Assembly: GCA_002384815.1 (NCBI GenBank)
Contig: DGBN01000037.1
Location: 9,818 to 20,897 of the forward strand
Origin: Oxalobacteraceae bacterium UBA4003
GTDB taxonomy: Bacteria > Pseudomonadota > Gammaproteobacteria > Burkholderiales > Burkholderiaceae_D
Direction: 5' to 3'
Length of the DNA stretch: 11,080 bases
Shown: positions 5,361-11,080 of the stretch, piece after piece
Layout: every line of letters starts with the position of its first letter
Numbering within the stretch: the stretch's first letter is position 1
The notes under the pieces: generated by a model
Told to the model about the DNA's origin: nothing
What the model saw: the letters and a program-made list of their open reading frames with translations, nothing else
The model's database searches: none
Position numbers and translations under genes: made by a program

Positions 5361-6023
5361 ATGACAAAGATAATGGATGTATTGAAACGTAAAACCTATC
5401 GCCACGGGGATTTGTACCGAGCGTTATTGGATGCCGGTACGCAATTGGCACGTGTGGGCGGGCCAACAGCCGTGGTGCTGCGCGAAGCGACTCGCCAGGT
5501 TGGGGTTGCACCGAATGCAGCTTATCGCCACTTTGCCGATCGCAACGCATTGTTGCAGGCAGTGTGTGCCGTCGCGCAGGCACAGCTTGCACAAGCGATT
5601 GAAGACGAATGGACAGTTGCCGGATTTGGTGACAATGCAGCCGATGCGGCACGCGCTCATTTACGTGCAGTGGGTACCGGTTATATACGCTTTGCGCGTG
5701 CCGAGCCGGGTTTGTTTCGCACGGCATTTTCCGTGTATGAGGATTTGCAAAAGGCCGGTATTCCGGAAATGGCCGGCAAAAACGGTTTGACGCCATTTCA
5801 GCTATTGAGCTCTGCGCTGGATGAATTGCTTATCGCCGGGGTATTGCCGCCGGAACGGCGGCCGGGCGCTGAATTTCTTGCGTGGTCTGCGGTACACGGT
5901 TTTTCGATGCTGCTGATCGACGGACCTTTGCGGGTACTGGATGCGCAGCAGGCAGAAGCAATCGGTCAGCGCCTGATCGATATGGTTGAATTTGGTTTGC
6001 CCGCAGCCGGAGCAGGGCGCTGA
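5361..6023 (+). CDS. TetR/AcrR-family transcriptional regulator (WHG-type C-terminal domain)
   Basis: From ATG 5361 the protein has 220 residues, normal for TetR regulators. Seen: the N-terminal DNA-binding domain, with KTYRHGDLYRALLDAGTQLA leading into the helix-turn-helix at about 38-58 (VVLREATRQVGVAPNAAYRHFADRN holds the characteristic A-YRHF-D ending). The ligand-binding half includes RAHLRAVGTGYIRFA, EPGLFRTAFS and LAWSAVHGFSMLLIDGPLR, which match the TetR_C_33/WHG pattern (W-HG). A TTG start at 5298 is unlikely because it would put coding sequence through both operators. ATG 5373 is a possible alternative start; neither ATG has a strong ribosome-binding site. Two operators in the upstream gap imply autoregulation and control of the divergent SnoaL/unknown/VOC unit. 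The inducer is unknown. Confidence 0.92.
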   Translation: MTKIMDVLKRKTYRHGDLYRALLDAGTQLARVGGPTAVVLREATRQVGVAPNAAYRHFADRNALLQAVCAVAQAQLAQAIEDEWTVAGFGDNAADAARAHLRAVGTGYIRFARAEPGLFRTAFSVYEDLQKAGIPEMAGKNGLTPFQLLSSALDELLIAGVLPPERRPGAEFLAWSAVHGFSMLLIDGPLRVLDAQQAEAIGQRLIDMVEFGLPAAGAGR

Positions 6024-6049
6024 CCTGGTAATTGATCGATACAGGCTTA

Positions 6050-6262
6050 TCAGCGTGCACGTAGCGGATCGAGCAAATGTCGCAGCGCGTTGTGGTCAAG
6101 TTCATACATGAGCGCGATCAGACTACCCAGCTCGCCGGCAGGAAAACCTTCGCGTGCAAACCAGCCCAGATAATGTCCGGGCAGATCGGCGAGCAGGCGG
6201 CCTTTGTATTTCCCGTAAGGCATGGTACGGCTGATCAACAGCGATAGGAGTTCTGGATTCAT
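6050..6262 (-). CDS. DUF3820 family protein (E. coli YpeB-like)
   Basis: This 70-residue protein has the DUF3820 core: SRTMPYGKYKGRLLADLP (about 11-28), HYLGWFAREGFPAGELG, and a helical end (LIALMYELDHNALRHLLDPL). The family is small, cytoplasmic and widespread in Proteobacteria; it is described only as a putative quorum-sensing-regulated factor, and its function is not established. Length is normal and ATG 6262 is the natural start, although no strong ribosome-binding site precedes it. It is convergent with the TetR gene (26 nt between stops) and divergent from the FMN reductase. Confidence in the family is high; nothing specific can be said about its role. Confidence 0.88.
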   Translation of the reverse strand: MNPELLSLLISRTMPYGKYKGRLLADLPGHYLGWFAREGFPAGELGSLIALMYELDHNALRHLLDPLRAR

Positions 6263-6428
6263 GCAGGTGTTCGGTATCCATTCGGACGAGCAATGTACAT
6301 GGTAACCGCTGTGTCGGATTTTTGTTTATGATGGGTCAACCCGATTACGGAGTCACACACGTGGCGATCAGGAACCGAAAATACCTCGCAATATCAAATG
6401 TACGATCCTTTCTAATCAGGAGCCCATC

Positions 6429-6980
6429 ATGAGCAAGTATCAGATCGGTGTTGTTGTTGGTAGTCTGCGCAAGGATTCATTCAATCATCAAATGGCGACG
6501 GCCATTACAAAACTGGCGCCATCCGATTTCTCATTCAAGCAGTTACAAATCTCCGATCTGCCGCTCTACAATCAGGACGACGATGGGAATCAGTCTGCAC
6601 CCGTCAAACGCCTGAAATCTGAAATCCTGGCGTCTCAGGGGCTGCTGTTTCTTACGCCTGAATACAATCGCTCCATTCCCGGCGTGCTCAAGAATGCCAT
6701 CGATCAGGCATCTCGTCCTTACGGCCAGAGTGCATGGTCAGGCAAACCGGCCGGCGTATTGGGCGTATCGGTCGGTGCCATTGGCACTGCTCTGGCGCAG
6801 CAGCATTTGCGCAATATTCTTGCTTATCTGGATGTGCCGACGCTGGGGCAGCCGGAAGCATTCATTCAGGTCAAGGAAGGCTTGTTCGATAAAGATGGAA
6901 ATATTGGTTCAGACAGCAAACAATTCCTGCAGGACTGGATGGACCAATACCTTGCGTGGGTAAAGAAACACACTGTTTGA
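6429..6980 (+). CDS. NAD(P)H-dependent FMN reductase (ChrR/YieF/AzoR-like flavodoxin fold)
   Basis: This 183-residue protein matches the NADPH_dep_FMN_red family, whose members use NAD(P)H and FMN to reduce quinones, chromate or azo compounds in the cytoplasm. Seen: the N-terminal strand and FMN-phosphate loop IGVVVGSLRKDSFNHQMA (6-23), DLPLYNQD (43-50), the family signature TPEYNRSIPGVLKNAIDQAS (76-95), and a WSGKPAGVLGVSVGAIGTAL glycine-rich segment (103-122). AGGAG at 6418-6422 lies 6 nt upstream of ATG 6429, so the start is secure. It appears monocistronic. The physiological substrate (quinone, chromate or other) is not determinable; the closest known paralogues are ChrR and YieF, but I do not assign the symbol. 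No clear terminator follows. Confidence 0.93.
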   Translation: MSKYQIGVVVGSLRKDSFNHQMATAITKLAPSDFSFKQLQISDLPLYNQDDDGNQSAPVKRLKSEILASQGLLFLTPEYNRSIPGVLKNAIDQASRPYGQSAWSGKPAGVLGVSVGAIGTALAQQHLRNILAYLDVPTLGQPEAFIQVKEGLFDKDGNIGSDSKQFLQDWMDQYLAWVKKHTV

Positions 6981-7163
6981 TGCATGAAACAAGTGCTGCG
7001 AAGTTGGAAGTTCGCGTCAACACCCAGCTAGTCCGGCCTGCACGGTCGGATGTCAAGCACAGTAGCGTACATCACCTGCAAGAGTGCGAGTGATGCGCCC
7101 TAGCTGTATGCATCCATCCCTCATGATCGCGACGGAGCGGTGTATCAAAACATCAAATTAGAA

Positions 7164-7169
7164 TATAAT
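7164..7169 (+). promoter_or_regulatory. Consensus -10 of the feoAB promoter
   Basis: TATAAT is a perfect -10 hexamer. The -35 region (around 7141-7146, TGTATC) is weak. A start site near 7176 would leave an untranslated leader of about 25 nt before GTG 7200. Confidence 0.6.
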
Positions 7170-7182
7170 GAGAATCATTGTT
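7164..7182 (+). promoter_or_regulatory. Fur box overlapping the feo promoter
   Basis: TATAATGAGAATCATTGTT matches 15 of 19 positions of the classical Fur consensus GATAATGATAATCATTATC. It starts on the -10 hexamer TATAAT (7164-7169, a perfect match), so Fur-Fe(II) would directly block RNA polymerase. It lies 18 nt upstream of the feoA GTG start. Confidence 0.88.
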
Positions 7183-7199
7183 ATTTGTATTGGCATTGT

Positions 7200-7439
7200 G
7201 TGAAACTTTCAGAATTACTTCCTTTTACCTCCGCGATAGTCGATGAGGTCACGAATCTCACGGGCGATGATCCGATTGCCAAACGTTTGCGTGAGCTCGG
7301 TTTCGTCTCCGGTGAACCGGTACGTATCGTGGCTCGTGGGCCGATTAGCGCCGATCCTTTGCTGGTGCAAATCGGTTTTACGCGTTTTGCCTTGCGTCGC
7401 TCGGAAGCGCAGCGCGTCAGCATTCATCTCGATAATTAA
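7200..7439 (+). CDS. feoA: Ferrous iron transport protein FeoA
   Basis: FeoA is a small cytoplasmic SH3-like protein needed for FeoB-dependent Fe(II) uptake. The 79 residues from GTG 7200 match the usual 75-85. Seen: the N-terminal KLSELLPF, then DPIAKRLRELGFVSGEPVRI (the typical 'RLRELGF..G..V.V' core), VARGPISADPLLVQIGFTRF and the closing ALRRSEAQRVSI. Starting upstream in the same frame (GTG 7140) would run coding sequence through the promoter and Fur box and add 20 unrelated residues, so GTG 7200 is chosen even though its ribosome-binding site is weak. feoB follows after 14 nt, indicating one operon with repression by Fur-Fe(II). Confidence 0.92.
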   Translation: MKLSELLPFTSAIVDEVTNLTGDDPIAKRLRELGFVSGEPVRIVARGPISADPLLVQIGFTRFALRRSEAQRVSIHLDN

Positions 7440-7453
7440 TTTTCGGTTCTTCC

Positions 7454-9298
7454 ATGGCTATTTCAGGTATTTCACGCATCGCGCTGGTTGGCAATCCCAA
7501 TTGCGGCAAAACTGCTTTATTCAATCAACTGACAGGCAGCCGTCAGAAGGTGGCGAACTATGCCGGCGTCACGGTTGAACGCAAGGAAGGGCGCTTTACT
7601 GCAGCGTCCGGCCGCGTCTTCAAACTGCTGGATTTACCTGGTGCTTACAGCCTGGAAGCAACCAGCCCGGATGAAGTCGTCACGCGCGATATTTGCCTGG
7701 GACGTATTCCTGGCGAGGAATTGCCGGACTTGATCGTTTGTGTCGCTGACGCCACCAATCTGCGTTTGCACTTACGCTTCGTGCTGGAAGTGCAGCAACT
7801 CGGGCGGCCGATGGTACTCGCTTTGAACATGATGGATGCGGCGCGCAAGCGTGGCATCAGCATCGATCGCGAAGAACTGCAGCGCCAGCTCGGCATGGAT
7901 GTGATTGAAACAGTGGCCATACGCAACGATGGTGCAAAAGCGCTGGTCGCCCATCTCGATGGCATGGCGTTGCCGGAAGCCGTGCCGGCAACAGAGGGAA
8001 ATGCTGCCGATCTGCATGCACAGGTACGAAAAATACTGGCCGCCGCTGTCACCATGCCGCGTGCAACCGCGATGAACGATGAGATGATCGATCGCTGGGT
8101 CTTGCATCCGGTGTTCGGTCTGGCAATTCTGGCAGCGGTGATGTTCTTCATTTTTCAAGCCGTGTTTTCCTGGGCTGAACCGTTGATGGATGGTATTACC
8201 GAAGGGGTGACGATTACCGGCGAATGGTTTGCGTCGACATTGCCGGATGGCTTGTTACGCAGCCTGATTGTCGATGGTATTTTTGCCGGCCTGGGTGCGG
8301 TGCTGGTGTTTCTGCCGCAAATTATTATCCTGTTTCTCTTTATTCTGGTGCTGGAAGAATCAGGCTACCTGCCGCGTGCCGCCTTCCTGCTCGATAGAAT
8401 GATGTTCAAGGCCGGCTTGACCGGACGTTCATTCATTCCCCTGCTATCCAGCTTCGCCTGTGCCATTCCCGGCATTATGGCAACCCGCAGCATTCAAGAT
8501 CCGCGCGATCGCCTGACGACGATACTGGTGGCACCTCTGATGACCTGTTCAGCACGTTTGCCTGTATATACCTTGCTGATCGCTGCATTTATTCCTGCTA
8601 CGACGGTATGGAGTATTTTCAATCTGCAAGGCATTGTCCTGTTTGTACTGTATGTGGCAGGCATTGCCAGCGCATTCGCCGTCGCATGGGTAATCAAGCG
8701 CATGCGCAAGGATAAAAGCGAGCACGCCTTGCTGATGGAGTTGCCGTCCTATCGCTTGCCTGGTGTGCGCAATATCGCGATCGGCTTGTGGGAAAGAGTA
8801 CTGATTTTCCTGCGCCGCGTGACGACCATTATCCTGGCGCTGACGGTATTGCTGTGGTTTCTCTCGACATTTCCCGGCCCGCCGGACGGCGCCACACTAC
8901 CGGCCATCGATTACAGCCTGGCTGGCCGGATAGGTCATCTGATGGAGCCTGTGTTTGCACCTATTGGCTTTACCTGGCAGATCTGTATTGCATTGATTCC
9001 CGGCCTGGCAGCGCGCGAGGTCGCCGTTGCGGCTTTGGGTACCGTATATGCGATGTCGGGCAGCGAAGATGCGGTGGCGGCACAATTGGGGCCGGTGATC
9101 GCCGCGCAGTGGTCGCTGGCGACGGCGCTGGCTTTGCTGGCCTGGTATGTATTCGCGCCGCAGTGTCTGTCGACGCTGGCAGTGATCCGGCGTGAAACGA
9201 ATTCCTGGCGTGTAGTAGCGGTTTCGGCTGCTTATCTGTTTGGCCTGGCTTATCTGCTTGCGTTCCTGACTTACCAAATTACGCAGGCGCTCACATGA
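7454..9298 (+). CDS. feoB: Fe(II) permease FeoB (GTP-binding)
   Basis: FeoB is the inner-membrane ferrous iron transporter with an N-terminal G domain. The 614 residues are shorter than E. coli FeoB (773) but fit the shorter form. Seen: G1 GNPNCGKT (13-20), G2 region NYAGVTVERKEG, G3 DLPG (60-63), G4 NMMD (125-128), then about 160 residues to the first helix (VFGLAILAAVMFFIFQAVFS). The two gate motifs are intact: FACAIPGIMATRSI with C336 and APLMTCSARLPVYTLL with C365. A third conserved region, PGLAAREVAVAALGTVYAMSG, lies near the C-terminus. No ribosome-binding site is obvious before ATG 7454, so translation is probably coupled to feoA. The 3' end overlaps the next ORF by 4 nt (ATGA). Transcription should be iron-repressed from the Fur-box promoter. 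Confidence 0.97.
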   Translation: MAISGISRIALVGNPNCGKTALFNQLTGSRQKVANYAGVTVERKEGRFTAASGRVFKLLDLPGAYSLEATSPDEVVTRDICLGRIPGEELPDLIVCVADATNLRLHLRFVLEVQQLGRPMVLALNMMDAARKRGISIDREELQRQLGMDVIETVAIRNDGAKALVAHLDGMALPEAVPATEGNAADLHAQVRKILAAAVTMPRATAMNDEMIDRWVLHPVFGLAILAAVMFFIFQAVFSWAEPLMDGITEGVTITGEWFASTLPDGLLRSLIVDGIFAGLGAVLVFLPQIIILFLFILVLEESGYLPRAAFLLDRMMFKAGLTGRSFIPLLSSFACAIPGIMATRSIQDPRDRLTTILVAPLMTCSARLPVYTLLIAAFIPATTVWSIFNLQGIVLFVLYVAGIASAFAVAWVIKRMRKDKSEHALLMELPSYRLPGVRNIAIGLWERVLIFLRRVTTIILALTVLLWFLSTFPGPPDGATLPAIDYSLAGRIGHLMEPVFAPIGFTWQICIALIPGLAAREVAVAALGTVYAMSGSEDAVAAQLGPVIAAQWSLATALALLAWYVFAPQCLSTLAVIRRETNSWRVVAVSAAYLFGLAYLLAFLTYQITQALT

Positions 9299-9597
9299 CG
9301 ATCTACGGCTTGCTACAGGATGTCATTATCGGCCTGATAGTACTGCTCAGCGCGCTGTACGTACTGCGCAAATTGCTACCCAAGTGGATGCGCGCCAGAC
9401 AACTGGCGCTGGCCACCATGCTGAGCCAGCCATCGCGTTCTGTGCTGTTGCGAAAACTAGGCGGATTTCTCCAGCCTGGTGCGCCGTCAGGCAGCTGCGG
9501 TGGAGGCGGGAGTTGCTCCGGCTGTGCTTCCAATCCGGAAGAGCAGGAAAAAGTGACGAAAGAAGTAAAACCGCTTAAATTCCAGCGTCATCTCTGA
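9295..9597 (+). CDS. Small Cys-rich membrane-anchored protein of the feo operon (DUF6587-like)
   Basis: This 100-residue ORF starts inside the feoB stop (ATGA overlap), so its translation is coupled to feoB. Seen: one transmembrane segment (about 5-25, GLLQDVIIGLIVLLSALYVL), a basic amphipathic stretch (RKLLPKWMRARQ), and a Gly/Cys cluster GSCGGGGSCSGCAS with C68, C74 and C77. The C-terminus is charged and lysine-rich. Such proteins accompany feoAB in betaproteobacteria and are called DUF6587 or FeoB-associated Cys-rich membrane protein. The Cys cluster could bind Fe(II), an Fe-S cluster or another metal (inference). It takes the place of FeoC, which is absent, but has no winged-helix fold. 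The positive-inside rule predicts the Cys tail in the cytoplasm, by the FeoB G domain. Confidence 0.85.
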   Translation: MTIYGLLQDVIIGLIVLLSALYVLRKLLPKWMRARQLALATMLSQPSRSVLLRKLGGFLQPGAPSGSCGGGGSCSGCASNPEEQEKVTKEVKPLKFQRHL

Positions 9598-9630
9598 CGC
9601 CCCGGCTTCGCAATCAATTGCTGAAGGCGG
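9585..9630. repeat. Two small stem-loops between convergent feo and pbpG transcripts
   Basis: GCGTCA-TCTC-TGACGC (9585-9600) is a perfect 6-bp stem that includes the stop codon of the Cys-rich gene. A second, imperfect stem (GCTTC GCAAT CA ATTGC T GAAGGC) spans about 9605-9628. Neither is followed by a T-run, so termination here is uncertain. Confidence 0.4.
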
Positions 9631-9656
9631 AATACATTTGTCTTGCGCTGTACGCC

Positions 9657-10481
9657 TTACTTCAGATTCATGCCGGCCATGACAGGTTGTGTATGCTCGG
9701 CCATCAGGAAACGATGCAGACTAACGGCATCGGCAGTCCGATTTGCGCTGGCACGCGCATTCAATAACACCATAATGGCATCGCGCCCGGCAGTCCGTAC
9801 ACGCATGATGATGCAACGGCCAGCCTCCTGCGTATAACCTGTTTTGGACAAGGAGATCGTCCAGTTCTTGTCGCCCACCAGTTTGTTGGTGTTGTGATAG
9901 TGGCGAGCCGAACCTCCGAGATCGATAAAATCACCTGCCGAGGTGGTAATTCTTTCAATTTCCGGATAGCGCGCAGCAGCCGTCGCCAGCTTGGCCAGAT
10001 CACTCGCGGTCGAGGTGTTGTAAGGAGAAAGGCCGGTCGGTTCCTCGATATTCGTGCGGCGCAGTAATAATGCATGCGCCTTGTTGCGAGCCGCCAGCTT
10101 GAAGTGTTCGATGCCGCCCGGATAGGTGCGCGCCAATGCATGTGCAGCACGATTGTCGGACGACATCAGGGCAAGTTCCAGCAAGGCGCTACGCCTCAGA
10201 AGGGCGCCGACCGGCACACGTGACGAACTGAATTTAAACGTATCGACATCCTCTTCGGTAATCATGATTTGCTCTTGCATGTTCATGCGGGCATCAAGTA
10301 TCACCATCGCCGTCATCAGCTTGGTCAGCGAAGCAATCGGCACGATATCGCTGGAATTTTTCTCGAATAATACCTTGCCGCTTGCCTCGTCGATGACGAT
10401 CGCATGCTTGGAGCCCAGCGACATGGCCGTTGCAGATGCGCTCAGTGCGAAGAGGAATACGAGAAGAAAAGACCGGATCAT
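9657..10481 (-). CDS. pbpG: D-alanyl-D-alanine endopeptidase PbpG (PBP7/8)
   Basis: This low-molecular-mass penicillin-binding protein of the S11 peptidase family cleaves peptide cross-links in periplasmic peptidoglycan. From ATG 10481 it has 274 residues. Seen: a signal peptide MIRSFLLVFLFALSASATAM, then KHAIVIDEASGKVLFEKNSS, the catalytic SLTK motif (S51-K54), the SDN motif (S108-N110 in ALMSSDNRAAHALA), EEPTGLSPYNTSTASDLAKL, and the KTG triad (K213-G215 in LSKTGYTQEAGRC). All three active-site motifs are intact. An upstream start at 10517 would place 12 polar residues before the signal peptide, so 10481 is chosen, although its ribosome-binding site is weak. The gene is convergent with the feo operon. 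Beta-lactams should acylate S51 (established for the family). Confidence 0.95.
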   Translation of the reverse strand: MIRSFLLVFLFALSASATAMSLGSKHAIVIDEASGKVLFEKNSSDIVPIASLTKLMTAMVILDARMNMQEQIMITEEDVDTFKFSSSRVPVGALLRRSALLELALMSSDNRAAHALARTYPGGIEHFKLAARNKAHALLLRRTNIEEPTGLSPYNTSTASDLAKLATAAARYPEIERITTSAGDFIDLGGSARHYHNTNKLVGDKNWTISLSKTGYTQEAGRCIIMRVRTAGRDAIMVLLNARASANRTADAVSLHRFLMAEHTQPVMAGMNLK

Positions 10482-10544
10482 ATGCGCTCGAAAATTTTTA
10501 CTTCGGGCGCTGATCATAGCGTCGTTTACCGGGGATGTATGCGC

Positions 10545-10700
10545 TTATCGTGCTACAGGCAGAATATTTTTTGCAAGCGATGCAAATCTATCAAGCATCG
10601 ACTGTTTAGATATTTGCAACTCGACATGCAGATCGGTGATTGATCTGCATGTCTCGCCGCGTCCCGATTTTGGCTTGCATGGAAGGCGGCGCTCCCGCAT
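10545..10700 (-). CDS. Possible 51-aa small ORF between the 81-aa gene and pbpG
   Basis: On the minus strand an ATG at 10700, 6 nt after the stop of the 81-aa gene, opens 51 codons ending in TAA at 10547-10545. The second half reads like a real amphipathic protein: SITDLHVELQISKQSMLDRF, then ASLAKNILPVAR. The first half (MRERRLPCKPKSGRGETCR) is less natural, and there is no clear ribosome-binding site. The frame passes through the 12-bp inverted repeat at 10623-10653. It may be a small coupled gene, the 3' remnant of a longer one, or chance. No family recognised. Confidence 0.3.
   Translation of the reverse strand: MRERRLPCKPKSGRGETCRSITDLHVELQISKQSMLDRFASLAKNILPVAR
10623..10653. repeat. Perfect 12-bp inverted repeat
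   Basis: GACATGCAGATC and GATCTGCATGTC are separated by 7 nt. No T-run follows on either strand. It lies 54 nt beyond the end of the 81-aa gene in the minus direction and about 140 bp upstream of pbpG. It could protect or terminate the upstream transcript, or be an operator. Confidence 0.65.
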
Positions 10701-10706
10701 TGCTGA

Positions 10707-10952
10707 TCAGGAAGCGTCTCTTTTAGGCGGATTAGGATCCAGGGTCTTGGCTACCGTTGCGAACATGTCAGCAGCGGTACTGAACTTGTTTTTTTCCAGA
10801 TATTCCGATTCGCGCATCAAGTGTGAGGCGAGCGCCGAGTCATTGGTGGTGATGCCCTTCAAACTACGACCCAGGTGCCGGCAGAATGAGGCTACTTCGC
10901 TTTTGGTCAAGGTTTCAGGCTGTACTGTTGCATCGGTATTCGTGTCGCTCAT
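10707..10952 (-). CDS. Small conserved-looking protein of unknown function
   Basis: This 81-residue acidic-to-neutral soluble protein has a disordered, Thr/Asp-rich N-terminus (MSDTNTDATVQPETLTKSEV), a helical middle (ASFCRHLGRSLKGI, LASHLMRESEYLEKNKFSTA) and a polar end (DPNPPKRDAS). There is no signal peptide, membrane segment or recognised motif. The start is well supported: AAGGAAG precedes ATG 10952 with a 5-nt spacer. That, with codon use like the neighbours, makes it very likely a real gene. It resembles small uncharacterised Oxalobacteraceae proteins, but I cannot name a family. It may be co-transcribed with the possible ORF at 10545-10700 and with pbpG, though the 12-bp inverted repeat between them might separate the transcripts. 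Confidence 0.75.
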   Translation of the reverse strand: MSDTNTDATVQPETLTKSEVASFCRHLGRSLKGITTNDSALASHLMRESEYLEKNKFSTAADMFATVAKTLDPNPPKRDAS

Positions 10953-11048
10953 CGCTACTTCCTTTTTCTTTCAGTGGGTGAACCTGAAATGATAGCGAAC
11001 ATAAGGCGGCTTGTCTCCCCATCCAGCGGCGCGGCTGAATGCTATGGC

Positions 11049-11054
11049 TATAAT
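11049..11054 (+). promoter_or_regulatory. Possible -10 element of a gene beyond the right edge
   Basis: TATAAT is a perfect -10 hexamer in an AT-rich stretch close to the window edge. No good -35 lies 15-19 nt upstream, and the gene it would serve is not visible, so this is a weak call. Confidence 0.25.
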
Positions 11055-11080
11055 ATCGAATAGCAATCGATTAATTATTA

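Noticed and set aside
10126..10992. 288-codon plus-strand frame across pbpG and the 81-aa gene
   Set aside because: It is antisense to an intact PBP7 with all three active-site motifs and to a gene with a good ribosome-binding site.
1..11080. CRISPR array, tRNA, rRNA, insertion sequence or prophage
   Set aside because: No spaced direct repeats, cloverleaf or CCA ends, rRNA motifs, transposase, integrase or phage structural proteins could be found on either strand.

Overview
The window looks like a chromosomal segment of a betaproteobacterium of roughly mid-50s % GC, most likely Oxalobacteraceae (Herminiimonas/Janthinobacterium-like). This is inferred from protein flavour: the DUF1269-type and 'sodium:proline symporter'-labelled membrane proteins, AlkB, a short FeoB with a Cys-rich partner, and PbpG. 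No rRNA, tRNA, CRISPR array, insertion sequence or phage gene was seen. It reads mostly as ordinary housekeeping and accessory chromosome, with one compact regulated cassette and several untidy intergenic regions.

Layout. 1-1005 (+): the 3' part of a glycine-rich DUF1269-like membrane protein, then a four-helix membrane protein closed by a strong terminator. 1006-1646: a gene-poor gap holding two minus-strand remnants with coding-like translations, each followed by a terminator, plus a perfect 11-bp hairpin. 1647-2954 (+): an anion:cation symporter-type MFS permease with its own terminator. 3280-3930 (+): the alkylation-repair dioxygenase AlkB, preceded by a 16-bp palindrome and a possible small antisense-oriented ORF. 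4058-5275 (-): a three-gene unit of a SnoaL-like protein, a small unknown protein and a VOC/PhnB-like protein. It is divergent from a TetR-family regulator (5361-6023, +), and two near-identical GTGTAC-AGT-GTACAC operators lie in the shared 85-bp intergenic region. 6050-6262 (-): a DUF3820 protein. 6429-6980 (+): an NAD(P)H-dependent FMN reductase. 7200-9597 (+): a ferrous iron uptake operon, feoA-feoB plus a small Cys-rich membrane protein, with a Fur box lying on a consensus -10 element. 9657-10952 (-): a PBP7-type D-Ala-D-Ala endopeptidase, a possible 51-codon ORF containing a 12-bp inverted repeat, and an 81-aa unknown protein.

How the genes work together. Two regulatory units can be read directly. 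The first is an iron-repressed Fe(II) importer: FeoA modulates FeoB, FeoB is the G-protein-coupled permease, and the third protein is a membrane-anchored Cys-rich accessory. The second is a TetR-controlled cassette of small ligand-binding or enzyme folds whose inducer and substrate are unknown. The other genes look like independent units. I did not find convincing evidence of a wholly new system. The best candidates for something undescribed are the TetR/SnoaL/VOC cassette with its odd overlapping middle gene, and the hidden minus-strand coding remnants around 1114-1671.
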